DNA of 64,000 nt from Hypericum androsaemum. Lineage: Eukaryota; Streptophyta; Magnoliopsida; Malpighiales; Hypericaceae. A program made the position numbers and the translations under genes. The notes below the pieces were generated by a model, which saw only the letters and a list, made by a program, of their open reading frames with translations, made no database searches and was not told where the DNA came from. Shown in pieces: positions 21,920 through 34,653 of this stretch. Each line of letters begins with the position of its first letter. Within the stretch, counting starts at the first letter, position 1. Location of the stretch: the NCBI GenBank assembly GCA_963995505.1, contig OZ023198.1, forward strand, positions 8,981,141-9,045,140, read 5' to 3'.

Positions 21920-22282
21920 GTTTACTAATAGATGTTAGGTGCAGATGACGTTGATTACGTGATAATTTTTTTACTTCGACGCAAAATTTCAAGTTCAAAT
22001 TATGAAAATGAATGCTCGGAGTCAATGATGAAATTATTTTTTGGAAATTTTTTTCGAAAGTACTGTATTTTCTTGCGAACTAGCCTCAATTTTTGTGTAT
22101 GTAATTTAGTTGAAACTCTATAGACCGTAGTTCTATAGCTTTTTATGGTCCAATCCTTATACATTATCAATCTCTCATATTTATAATACCATCGAGCAGA
22201 CTACTCCAAACCAAAACGTCACCCGGCCCAAAAAAATTATTTGAGAAGAGCGAAGATACAATAATCAGAATAAAATTCCATT

Positions 22283-22539
22283 TTACCTCCTTTGCGAATT
22301 GAGTTTTTCCTGGAAAACGCAAATAGAACTTCGAAAAAATGGGAAGGACTATAGCGACAATTGTTAAACTGTCATGATGATAACCAAAATAATCCGCCAA
22401 GAAGGAGCTAATGGTCTTTCTCTCTCCAAACGCTGTCATCTCGTCCTTAACGTCGCCGTACTGAGATGTGAAGAGGAGCCCTTAGAGACCATGATATGGG
22501 AGAAATCCAATAGAACCACTCCCACCATTTTGGAATTGT
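22283..22539 (-). pseudogene. orphan last exon of the PDR/ABCG transporter, unit 2
   Basis: Homologous to exon 20 at 26099-26365. Unlike the unit-1 copy it is frame-broken: bases are missing in the region encoding [18 protein letters not shown] (near 22305 and 22330), and there is an extra base near 22478. [20 protein letters not shown] is still readable. No other transporter exons are present. Confidence 0.9.
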
Positions 22540-25038
22540 CTGCAATGAAAATAGCCAGTTCCTTTAATTGCATATAAAAATTTCCATCTTCTCTCTTAAT
22601 TAAAAATTTAATCAACTGTTCAAAATTTTTGTAAGAATTAAATCTAAGACATTTAAATCTCAAAAGTTAATTACTAAGTCATTATTAAATTTACAAGTGA
22701 TAAATTTTGGTTGTACTATCCGTCTTTTGAGTGTCCAATATGTCATAGACTATTTATTCTCTACAGAAATGGAGGGGGTATTTTATTTGTGCCCCACAGG
22801 ATTCCGACCATATATTAGATGAAATTCTGGAGTTTTCATTATGTATTATTTGTGTTCTATTTGAATGGAACTATTTTGTATGGTTTCTGTTAAATGTTGA
22901 CGTTTATTTTATTGACATGCATGAGTAGTTAAGGAAATATAGACGGGTTATAGAATTGAGTAATTCACCAAATGCGCTGTTTATTTTAGATTTTCCAGGG
23001 GTGACTCGGGATTGGGTATTGACCGTAGATGCACGAGCATGCATTAATTCATCATCACATTTTATTTTTCTACAACTACAGAATGATTACGAAGACCTGG
23101 ATTTTTCTTATTTTATCGATGATGATTGTTTAAATATTTATTGTCTATTTATCTTACCAATTAAATCTAGTGAAGCAAATTACCTCGTGGTACTTGCAAC
23201 ATCATCCAAATTTTTGGGCGTGACATTTATGGAAGGCTCTGAGATCGAGAAAATGGAGGGAGTAGTATGAATAGGCATACGTGTGAAACAATTATTTAGT
23301 TGGTTTAAGTCCAGTTTATTATTTTGTAATTTTAAATTCTCTCACTAGGTGATTGATGTTCTATGTGATGACAAGTGATGATCTATTGACACTCGCTAAT
23401 CTCAATTACTTGAGCTATCATGCATGTTATGTCATGTCGTTAATTTATTAGCATGTCATGACCCATCATCAATTTTATCTGCAGATAAATTTAGCGGCAT
23501 GATATGACAAGACATATAGATAAAATTAATGACATGATATGTTATATCATGTCATGTAGTTCAAATAACTGAATTTAAAGAGTGTCATGTCGATTAAATA
23601 AAATTTTGGAAACATAAACAAAATAATTTTGGTAACATAAACAAAATAATTTTAGAACCATGAAAAGTGATACGTTAAAAAGTGGATTTTAACCTATTTA
23701 GTCTGTGCAAGGCATCACTCGTAGTCAAATTAGCACGCGCGCGTTCGAAAGTTTCAAACCAGTAGAAAACCGGTCAATCTCTACCAACTTGAAATTAATT
23801 AATCGCATGCTAAACTTGCTTAATCCATCTTATTTTAATTACTCTTTTTTTTGTGATCCAATTCCCACACTAAGAAAAAGTCATTAGCGGACAACAGCGC
23901 ACCAAATCGGTGAAAATTCTTCAAAGTCTCCTTATCAGGTGCCTGGGTGGGGACTACCTCAGAATTCAACTTAAACCGCACATTTAACTTTAAGCTTGTA
24001 TTTTGTTACGGGTTAATTATACTTTAATAAGAAATTTTGTGTTATGGGTATTGCGCTTAAAAAAATCCAAGTTATGGACAATTCGAGAAGGTCTCCACTC
24101 ATTTTTTTTAAAGGTAAATATTAATGTCAATGATTGAACCTTTGACTTTTTTAAGTTAAGCAACGCCTATGCCGCTAGGCCCAATGCCTGTTAGCCACAC
24201 ATTTTTTTTAACATCGGTAATGATAAGGATTATGGCAAAATAGTCATTTTTCCTCTTATTTGAATAAATTTATTATGAGGATAGGTTAGTATGGTTTAGT
24301 CACAGATATTTCTTAAAACTAACAAATCTGTTCCTGAATCCAAAATTTGATAATGTTTGACGATATACTGTTTAAAGTGACAAAAATATCACTAAGCTGC
24401 CAAAAAAATAACAAAATTGTCATCTTCTTGCTTTCCATCTTAGTTGTAGTTCAAGTTTAGACACCTGATAACTTTAAAACAAATAATAAATAGTAACTAA
24501 ATGTAATGAACCCTTTTTCTTTAAATCAAAATGCCACCTATCTATTGTTACCCACTTAACGAACGACTGCTAATCTTATATTAGGAATAAAGAAACACGA
24601 GGGATTTATGTATTATTTTACACTATTTCGGTTGATGCAAGATTTGACTCCAATAAAAAAATACTGAGTTCAAATTTTATGAATGAAAAAAAATTATCGA
24701 AAAAAATTCCATAAATAGGATCGGAATTTTGAGAGTACATAAAAAATAGTTGTAATGATTTCTCACACATAAACATCATTTCTAAGGAGCTTCTTCTTGG
24801 TTACTTCTGTTATTTTTCGGTAATTAAGATAATGTCTATTTCTTAGGTGTTCTTAATTATATATTTATCTTAGTAGAACTTTTCGCTTGCAGGCATTTTT
24901 CCTTCCACGCACCTTCGCTTGACGTGAATCTTTTTATACCCATTATCGATTCAATATTTTATTCCATATTTTAATAGAAACAATTCCTAGTCAAGTCAAG
25001 ATTTCTCTTGGCTGCTACATTGTGCTAGGTCCCAACAT

Positions 25039-25050
25039 GTATATATATCC
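25039..25050 (+). promoter_or_regulatory. TATA box of the unit-3 SAUR
   Basis: TGTATATATATCC lies 250 bp before the ATG at 25290 and is conserved with unit 2. Confidence 0.5.
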
Positions 25051-25289
25051 CCTCAACTTGATTCACGTTCCAACCATACATACCCTCCTATATTTTGGCA
25101 TCATTTTCCTTCTCATCCATAAGGTCCTATTCTTGGCTTAAAAAAAACTCGGAAAGCCAAGTAGCACGAAGATCAACTCTATTGAGAGATTGTTCTAGTT
25201 TAAATGGAGATTTGAATTTAAACTCCAGATACATAGCCATGTTAAAACACGTTAGAGAAAATTTTATTGTCCTTTGTGCATAGTGAGTA

Positions 25290-25664
25290 GTGATGGGTAT
25301 TTTGACCAAAGATAACCCTATAAAGAAGATGAAGCAAACAACAATAAGCTTAGGAATCAGGTCGCTCGTAAGGAAGTTGGTCCATGGGGAAGAAGGGTAC
25401 TTAGGCTCTTACCATCACCTTCCTAACTCCACCGACGTTGATCGGTCATCGAAGCCTAAAGCTCCAAAAAGAGGTCATATTCCCATTTACGTGGGAGAAG
25501 AGAGCAAGAGGTACGAAGTTCCGGTCAGGTACCTGAACTTTCCGGAATTGGTACGAGTGATGAACCCTCCGACGAGGAAGATTGATGGGCCCTTGAGGGT
25601 TTATTGCTCCACCGAGTTGTTTGATGAGTTGCTTTTGAAGCTGGCCAAGGTCAAGTCGGTTTAA
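25290..25664 (+). CDS. SAUR-like auxin-responsive protein, unit 3
   Basis: Intronless, 124 codons, start MMGILTKDNP (the second ATG is equally possible). The N-terminal 50 residues (SLGIRSLVRKLVHGEEGYLG) are shared with units 1 and 2 and are not typical of all SAURs. The SAUR core follows: GHIPIYVGEESKRYEVPVRY, NFPELVRVMNPP, KIDGPLRVYCSTELFDELLL. Frame and presumed promoter are both intact, so it is the best candidate for a working copy. The stop is 435 bp from the convergent stop of the ABCG transporter gene. Family role: auxin-responsive regulator of cell expansion; the specific function is unknown. Confidence 0.85.
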   Translation: MMGILTKDNPIKKMKQTTISLGIRSLVRKLVHGEEGYLGSYHHLPNSTDVDRSSKPKAPKRGHIPIYVGEESKRYEVPVRYLNFPELVRVMNPPTRKIDGPLRVYCSTELFDELLLKLAKVKSV

Positions 25665-26098
25665 TAATAGATGTTAGGTGCAGACGATGTAGATTATGTG
25701 ATAATTTTTTGATTTTGACACAAAGTTTCAAGTTCAAGTTATGAAAATGAATGACTCGCATCGAAGTAGATAATTTTGTGGGAAGATTTCCGAGAATTTT
25801 ATGTTTTCTTGCAAACGAGACACAATTCCTGGGTATGTAACTTAATTAAAAGTCTATAGACTATAAATCTATAGCTTTTTTTGGTCCAATCCTTGTATAT
25901 TATCAATCTCTAATATTCAAATACTACCAAGCTACTAGTCCATGTCAAAATGGGGAAAACCCCCTCTCTTTGCATATAATTGGGTTTCCGTCAAACTTAG
26001 TAACTATACAACTTTATGGCACACAAAAAAAATTAAGAAGCCCCTCAAAAATTTTATTTGAGATGAGCGAAGATACAATAATCAGAATAAAATTCCAT

Positions 26099-29000
26099 TT
26101 ACCTCCGTTGAAAATTGAGCTTTTCCATGGAAAACGCAAATAGGACGGCGAACAAAATTGGGAAAATGGGAAGGACTATAGCGACAATCGTTAAACTATC
26201 ATGATGATAACCGAAATAATCCGCCAAGAAGGAGCTAATGGTCTTTCTGTCTCCAAACGCTGTCATCTCGTCCTTAACGTCGCCGTATTGAGAAGTGAAG
26301 AGAGCCCTTAGAGACCATGATGTGGGAGAAATCCAGTAGAACCACTCCCACCATTTTGGAATTGCCTGCAATGAAAAAAATAGCCAGTTCCTTTAATTTC
26401 ATAAAAAAATCCATCTTTTCTCTTAATTAAAAATTTAATCAATTGTTCCAAAATTTTGTAAGAATTAAATCTAAGACGTGTAAATCTCAAAAATTAATTA
26501 CCAAATCACAAGTGATAAATTTTGATTGTACAATCAACAATATACCAAAAACATATATTAATTTCTCTGAAATTTTGATTTCTCAAAAATATTTTCTGTA
26601 TTTTTCGACGTTTGACACGTGGAAAATTCGGTATAAGAATATATATATTTTTCGTGGAAAGAGCATCAAATAATTGAGCAGAGATGTTGACTTACTGGTC
26701 CTGGAAGGAAGAATCCTGAGAAGAGATTGAAAAGGGTGTAGCTGGCTGCAGCTAATATAGTAGCAACTTTCACACTTGGACTTACTCCCACTAAGAGCAT
26801 TCCCAAGTAAGTGTCACACAGCAATTTACACAATGATGCATATGTGTACCACCCTATCTTGTATGCTGACAACTGAAATCCGATGGCCGGATACGTGATC
26901 GACACGAACACGATCGTCTCTGCGAGCACGTACGGTAGCTCCACGGAAACCTATGGAACGATAGAGACGAAGGGCGTCAGTGTCGACCAGTGTCGGAGTT
27001 CAATGAGCACGTGGGACTAACCATTGCGGCCGAATACGCCCACGAAGAGTACATGCCTGCGAACCGTTCCCTGTAGAAGACGGTTCGTTCAGTTGCCAAG
27101 ACAGGTATTACCGATGCGCTGTTGTTGAGACCGATCGCTTGGAGCATCACGTAAGTTGATCCTATTATGTTGAACATATCTTGCTCATTGGATCTGTGGA
27201 AGGGTCGGGTTCATGAGTTTCGAATTCGTTAATGTACCGAGGATGTAGAAAGGAATGGCTTACATTTTGTTTCCTTTCTGCATCATGAGCAATGCCAGTA
27301 ATATTGACATGATTAGCATGTATGTCAACCGAGAAATGTTGTACTCCGGATTTCGCCAATATGACGTCTTCTGTTTCCATATGCAAGCTTGATATTGTTG
27401 AGACAAATTGCACGGATAACGTGTAGGAAAACGGAGTTGGATCGACTCTGACGGAGCGTTTAGCTGTTGAACAAGCCGTAAGTTGCGACTGCACGTATCA
27501 AGAAGATGGTTCAGTTCAGCAGCATTCATCAAGTACATGTGTTTCTTAAGTTCTTGATAGCATTTAAGAGCAGACCTGTAAAGAGAAGACTTTCGGTAAA
27601 CACGACCGAAATCTGTTCCGAGTTTTGATTCCACTGCTGCACTGGTAACGTTCATTATCCATGTTGCTGGATTTTGGTTCTCTTTGATCTCCGGTATTCC
27701 AGGAATTTGCTGCAAATAATTGCCATGTAAGATCAGCTGTCAATAGATTTTTCGGGTTTCGCTACTGTTGATGAACAACTAATTTTCATGGCATTGTTGA
27801 TTAAGATCATCACTAGATTCTTTCTATGAGGTTTCATGTACGAGACATACCTGGAAATAGTCCACAACTTGTCCTGAATCCATTCCGAGTGGTCCCGAAT
27901 AGATTATTCGCCCTCCTTCCTTCATCAGAATCAACTGCACAGGAAATTAGGAGCCTCTTTACACATTCTTTCAGATGAAGCTTACTCCTGATATAATGAT
28001 AACAAGAACCTGTTCTACGCACCTCGTCGAAGGCCTCGAATATGTCGATGCTTGGTTGGTGAATCGTGCAAACCACCGTTCGTCCAGTGTCAGCAACATT
28101 CTTCACCGCACGCATCACAATCGCGGCTGCTCTGGCGTCCAGGCCAGTGGTTGGTTCATCCATGAATATGACTGAAGGATTAGCCACGAGTTCCACTGCT
28201 ATGGTGAGCCGCTTCCGCTGCTCATTCGACAGACCGCTCTCTCCAGGAAGGCCAACTAGCATGTCTTTTATACCATCAAGCTCAATTCTCTCAAGTACGT
28301 GCTTCACAAATTCCTGCAGAGTACACAATCTCTAAAGTTACTGACCAAATTTACTGATGTTTACAGCCAGGTAAAGCAGGAAAACTTCACCTTCTTTACT
28401 GTGATGCTGGTTTCGGATGGAAGTCGCAAGCAAGCCGAAAACATCAGGGACTCCTCTACGGTTATCTGCGGAGAATGTATGTCGGCTTGCTCGCAGTAGC
28501 CTGATATTCGCGCAAAGGTATGTTGAACCTTCGGATGGCCTCCAACCTGTATATCTCCACCGATGTATCCACCAACTTTTCGTCCAGCGAGGACGTCCAT
28601 CAGCGTAGTTTTGCCGGCTCCGGTGACGCCCATCAGAGCTGTAAGAATGCCTGGTCTACACGCTCCGGTGACATCCTGCAGAAGCCGGATCTGGTGTCCT
28701 TTCTTCTTCTGCAACAGGAAGGAACCTTTTAAGTGTTCCTTACAAAAAGGCAGACCGATAAAGGTTGTGAACAATGTGAATCAACATTGATAGTACTTTT
28801 GGATCGTCGATCGAGTAGTAAATATGTTGAAATGTTACTGTCAAAGGGTAGAAAGGAAGAGCCGTCCTCGCGGATTTCTCGACCATACCTGTGATGAGAC
28901 AATACAGCAGCAAATTAGATTCGATTCGATTCTGCCTTCCCGAGTTGATGGTCCTAGAACGATACTTACCGAGGTGTTCAGCTAAAGTGGTGATATTGTT

Positions 29001-32000
29001 TTGTTCGGTTGATCGAGAATGCGGCTTGTCATGAGATAATATAGGCCGAACTTGTCCTGCAGCTGAAATTTATTAATAAACTTGTTTATGCCTCCTCCAA
29101 AACAATTTCATGTGCAATTATAAAAGAAAACAGAAGACAGTAGTAACTTACAGTTCATGAAAGTCATAGCTAAGATGAAACCCGCGTTTAATAGCGCAGC
29201 GAATCCGAACACTACGCCTAGGGACATCCAGTAGAGATGTTCTTTAAAGTCCAAACCGTGTTTGCTCAATGTTACATCAGCTATAGTCAGGTTTCCCCAC
29301 GCAACCTTTTCCCATCGAGGCGCTCGGAACTCGTTTACCGCTACTCCGATCTCGACATAGGATACCAATGAAGACCAGAATCCCCATTGAAGCCATGATG
29401 GCATGGAAGCTGCAACAGAGAAGCTATTATGCTTTGTCAGTATGCAGCATTGTACTCTATAGCTTGGAGACATAGACTAAGTTTCAGAATGCATACATTT
29501 CGGAACGATAAATCCACCGAAGAAGAACATGGTCTGCATTGCCAAATTACCGACGAAAATCGTGGAAACTTCCTTCCGGCAGAAGGATCCGATCAATCGG
29601 AACAAGGCCAATGAAGCTTGGTGCAGCGCGAAAAACATAAGAACTTGCTTCAGAAACCTGGAGAACTCCGGAGAGTATCCGATACCATAGTAAGTAGCAG
29701 CTGTCCAGACAAAGGATTCCAACAAAGAAATCGGAACTTTGACGAGGCACGAGGGGATACAATAGATCCAAGCAGGGTAAAAGTTTAAGTCCCTCTGCTT
29801 GTAGAAAACCGGAAGTCTTGAAACAGTCATTGGCAGTTCCACAACTCCACTGACCATGATTCTCACTATTCCATAGAACAATGAACTGAGGTAGTAATTT
29901 GTATGCATCAGGTCTACTTTCATCGTCGAGCGAAAGAATATCGTCATCGTTATAACAGCAAGGATCAAAAGCTGCAGCCAAGAAGAAGAAACTATGCATG
30001 AGTTTCTCTATAGAAAACCCGTTTATGTTAATAGAGGCTTGATCTGCGCTAGGAGCTAGCTACCTGTGCTACTTTCAAGAAATAGAACGTCGAGTTCCTT
30101 CGAATCATGAGAAGTTCTTGCCCCAGGCAAGCTTTGAGCAGTTCCCACTTGCTTAGACAATATCTCTTATTGTTCTTGCTTGGTAAGCAATTCGGATAGG
30201 ACTCGTGGTTATACGTCGAGATCTCGTAGTCTATGTACTTCCCGAAGGAAGACATCGAGAACCTTGAGGAGAATTCGTCTACTGAAACATACTGATAGCG
30301 CGATTCGGTGTCATACCAGTACTGGTTTTGGTCCCTCTCCGAAATTACCTCTTGAAGGAAGTCAGCTGTGGCTTTTCTTTCAGGGCACTTGAAGCCACAT
30401 TCCTCAAAGAAGTTCAAAACGTAGTCTTTCGGACCGTGGTAGACTATCTTCCCTTCTGCAAACAGGAGAATGTCATCAAAGAGATCGAAGACCTCGGGTG
30501 CGGGCTGGAGAAGGGAAATCAACGCGGTGTAGCCCATGATATGCACCAACTGCTGAATGCAGGTGATGATCTGGAATGTGGTGGAACTGTCTAGTCCATT
30601 AGATACCTCATCCATGAAAAGCGCCCTCTGCGGACCGACAAGCATCTCCGCTGCAATGGTCAACAAGTTGAACTAATTAGTCCAATGTGACAGAACAAGG
30701 AAACAAACTGATCAAAGAAACAGCTTCACCTGTTCCAAGCCTTCTCTTCTCGCCGCCCGATATGCCTCTCTTCAATGCATCTCCCACTATTGTATCAGCA
30801 CAGTTGGTCAGCCCCAGGATCTTCAAAATGTAATCCGTTCTGACACCATTCTCTAGTCCACTTGCAGACATTGCCTGCAAAGAGTTCATAGTTACTCGAA
30901 ACGCGGGCTGATCACGAGATCCTGCTAATTAAACGCCAACACGTACCTTCATAAACGTATCCATCTCGGGTTCAGGAGCAATTCCTGCCTGTTTCTCTCT
31001 TCCATAGACTTCCAATATGGTATCTTCACTCAAAAGGAAAACATTTTGCCAACCACATTATGGTCTAAACATCAGCTGCAGTATATCAGCAAGCGAAAAG
31101 GCGTTGGTGATTACGAACCTGTCCAGCTTCCGACGCCTTGGCAGAGCGCTGAGAAGTCGATCGTTTCTCGCGCAGTCATCTCGGGAGTATGCAGATTATA
31201 TTGACTTATGTAAGCTGATATCTTCTGAGGCATTAGATCCTCTATAAGACAACCATTGTAATGTACCTCCCCACTGACCTGAATCAAGCAAAGGAGGACT
31301 CAAACGTCGCATTCGACTCGAAAAGAAAGCTTGTAAGTTTTTGGTTGGATATAAAATCGAACAGTATCAGGGCGAGTTTCATCTATATGATGTTGTTAAC
31401 AAATGATCAACAATTGATTGACAGAAGACAAAGTAAACTTCAAGCTAATGAATTTGGCCTAACAACACACAACAATCAATGTGTGCGATTTGCAACACGC
31501 CGCCTGAAACGAAGCCTATCCGACTAAAGCTTGCAAGAACATGATCTTTTCACATATACAATGAAATTGGATGACCAACCCAACTCTAAGTCATGTTAGG
31601 ATTTTTCATATGCAATCCGAAATTTTAAAATTGTTGGTTGTTGACTTTTTCATACTTCTAGTATCTAATCCGAAACTATAAGGCCATAAATTAGTAAATT
31701 TTTTTGTTTATAAATCGGGTCCAACAACACCACCTAGGATATCAACAAGTCAACCAAACCCTATTTATTAATTGCAAATTTGCATCTCCTGCGGATGATT
31801 TTGAGTTGAATATAAAAATTGTAATAAAAATATAACCAGAGGAAATGACCTGGAGGGAGTGGTCTAGTCTCCCAGAAAGAGCTTTTAGCAAAGTGCTTTT
31901 CCCACAACCTGGAGGACCTAACAGTAATGTCATTCTGCAAATTACATCAAATTACACATCATCACTTTGTTTAAGCAGATGGCAAATTACCAAATTAGTC

Positions 32001-34653
32001 ACATTATGCATATTACCTTGAAGGTTTTAGTATTCCACTAACTCCTCTGATGATGGGTAGCTTAGACTTGGAGGTTCTATAGCAAGGCACTCCCTTGAAA
32101 ATCTGTCCATCAACAAATAATTTTATTTTACAACTGTAAGCTAGCAAGGCCAAAGGTTATTTCTGAGGAAATTAAAACGAAATTTTCTGTTGATTTAATT
32201 TTAGTATCTTATTAGAGAGGGTATAGTTGGAGTCCATGTGTTTGGTTCACTTTGAGATTTGGAGAAAATATTTTTATGAATCTTGTTACTTCTCTGTGTT
32301 TTTTCCCGAAAAGAAATACTTGGGGAAACTTTTTCTAAGGAATTGATTTTCTAGAAAAGTAAATACTTTTTCATCGTTTGAGAAAACTGATAGAAAATTT
32401 ATATTTTATTTTGTTTGTACATTTAAAAAGGTCAATTATGAGTAAATATTTGAAGTCAGAATTCTGATAATGCAAGTTTTAAGAAAAATATTTTACTGTC
32501 ATTTTTTTTTGTAAATCAGTTTCCTTCAAATATTTTATGGTGGTATTGTTATTCCAAACTTGGCTAATTTTGGTACTCGGTAAGAATTTGTTAAATGTGG
32601 TGGTATTATTGTTCCAAACTCTTGAAACTATGTCTTAAACAGAGAAAAAGAAGCACTTTGTGAAAATACACGACTCATCATTTCCACCTCCTACAAATAG
32701 AAAAAGTAGTACAAAAATAATTTGTTAATTATGGTGGTGGTGTTGCTCCAAACTTTTGTAATTGTGTCTTAAAATACCGAAAGAAACATTTGTGAAATAC
32801 ACAATCTTTTCCACTCCAATAAATATAAAAAATAGTGCAAAAAAATTTTAATCCAATATTATAAATTCATTTTATTGTCAAAAAAGCATTTCATAAAATC
32901 GTTTTAAATATCTCAATTCTATCACAAAAATGAACTAAACATGGGATAAGGTATCATCCTTACACGGAATACTCTTTCGATAGAATTCCAAAGTGTTGGA
33001 ATAGGCTTTCCATGCACCACCTCACACTCTGCTTCCACGTACAAATCTTGGAATTTGACTTCCACGGTTGGCAGCACCAAACCAACCCTGACAAGTAATA
33101 TAGATTGTGAAAATGCTAATTAACGAAATATAAAAATTAGTTCAAGTGATAATAAATATCGTCAGTATTTGAGATTGTATTTTAAAAATAAGTTTTAAGA
33201 TTTTAAAATTGGTCCGAGTAGAAAAAGAAGATGAGGCAGGTACTTAAAATTGTATTTCTTTTAATGGGTAATGTAAAATTTTATGTAAGTCATAGCAATC
33301 CACTAAATTGTCTAGGCATCATGGTCAAATTTAGAATTCCTTGATGAAATCATAATTTATAAATTATGTGGAAATATCCCTTAATTATATTTTTTTAAGG
33401 ATTAATTAATTAAGTATTGTTGGTTTTAGACGTAGTAGATGAAAAGTGGGTTATCTATAATCATGGATTGTTACCGATGACTTATGAATTATGATTACAT
33501 CACGTCTTCTAAGACTTACCAAAAAAAGCATCACGTCTTCTAAGTCTAAGTTTCAGCACGAGTTATCCATTTTGATTGATTTAAAAATATCTTAGATTCA
33601 AATTCTACCTTGTAAACAATATTAATAATAGAGTTATCCCATAAAATTTAAATTATAAATGTTCGAATTTAAATACAGAAATTTATCAAAACAATATACA
33701 TTTTGCCTTTCCAAATGTTTGCTCCCTCCTTCCTTGTATGCTCTTTAATATTTTAAAAATAAATTTTATTATTAATAAAAATATATAGTTGAGACCAGTG
33801 ACATGTCTTATTTTTGGCTAAAGAATACTCGTGGTGCTTAAAGAAAGGTTAGTTCCATAATGGTCAGTCAACTTTTTTTCATTCCGTGATGGTCCTCAGA
33901 CGAGGTCAACTCCCTTGTTAGTCATTCCGTTCAAGTTTAGGTAAATTAATTTTTATTTTGATACATAGAATATAAAAAATTTACTAAAAGGTAAACTTGA
34001 AAATCATTTCCTGAAAATTTTAAATTATAGAAAAACATTATTAAATTTTCAAAAAATTAAAATAAAATCATAACAATCGAGTTTGACTTGTTCAGAAGTA
34101 CTAAACATTGTAAAAATTTTATGAATTTTGAACATATAATAAAAAATAAAAATCTTCATTTCATGATGGTCATTTTTCCGTTATAGCGGTGTCAAATTTT
34201 TTAAACGCTCATTTTTTATCATTAAACTAAATAACTTTGAACCTTGAACTCTCCCTTGGAACGTTTTCTGGCACCACATGCAAAGAAATGAATGAAGGCA
34301 AAATGAAAAAAAAAGTAAGGAAGAAATTTAACACCATAAAAAAAATACGAGAACGTCCAAAACGTTAATTTTCCGCTCCAACAATGCTTGCTAAAGAACA
34401 CCATATAGTAGTAGTATGTACGCAGAAGGAATTGTTTAAGATCTTACCTGTCCAGACGCCCTCTCATTTGAAGTAACAACATGTGATTATCTTCCTCCAC
34501 ATGTTTAATCAGCTTATCCACAATAAGCTGCCTCTCCACTGCCCCAAGCTGCAGGCTGACATCTCCATCTCCATTAATATCGGTCTGAGCTTGCTCTTGA
34601 TCGTCTGTCGGCGTCGATGGCGTTTCGTTGCCAGGATGAATCATGGCGATCAT
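26099..34653 (-). CDS. full-size PDR-type ABC transporter (ABCG subfamily)
   Basis: Twenty exons (minus strand, 5' to 3'): 34653-34448, 33087-32964, 32102-32017, 31934-31850, 31278-31119, 31023-30947, 30874-30730, 30650-30064, 29971-29497, 29409-29152, 29062-28970, 28888-28797, 28708-28391, 28313-28023, 27934-27851, 27709-27576, 27488-27264, 27193-27022, 26950-26696, 26365-26099. They sum to 4134 bp, 1377 residues, normal for the family. The order is NBD-TMD-NBD-TMD. NBD1 has GPPGCGKST (about 145-153), ISGGEKRR (about 284) and LFMDE (about 305). NBD2 has GVTGAGKTT (about 823), [10 protein letters not shown] (about 929) and [11 protein letters not shown] (about 951). The end is MEKLNFQRR. Plasma-membrane PDR proteins export terpenoids, hormones or waxes; the substrate cannot be predicted. 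Weak points are the donors of introns 4 and 16 (GTCATT, GTCTGC). Intron 16 (87 bp) could be retained in frame. Confidence 0.92.

Larger units (their letters stand above)
9075..22711 (+). repeat. tandem unit 2, split by two transposon insertions
   Basis: Same order as units 1 and 3. Removing the foldback element with one target copy (849 bp) and the copia element with one target copy (8757 bp) leaves about 4.0 kb, close to unit 1 (4.6 kb with its own insertions) and unit 3 (3.8 kb). The left junction joins ABCG intron-19 sequence (ending TTGT near 9075) to the start of the non-coding block (ATCCGTC). Confidence 0.85.
22712..26530 (+). repeat. tandem unit 3, fused to the complete ABCG gene
   Basis: Homology to units 1 and 2 starts at TATCCGTC (22712) and continues through the non-coding block, SAUR and ABCG exon 20. 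It ends about 26530 in intron 19, after GTGATAAATTTTGATTGTAC. In units 1 and 2 the sequence after that point is the start of the next unit. Here the ABCG gene continues, so unit 3 holds the original junction. Confidence 0.85.

Noticed and set aside
28066..28790. Several plus-strand ORFs of 60-90 codons over the ABCG second nucleotide-binding domain
   Set aside because: They are antisense shadows of exons 13 and 14.
33800..34240. Possible MITE in ABCG intron 1 (CATAATGGTCAGTCAAC and CATGATGGTCATTTTTCC)
   Set aside because: The words suggest a terminal repeat, but I could not find a matching inverted end or a target duplication.
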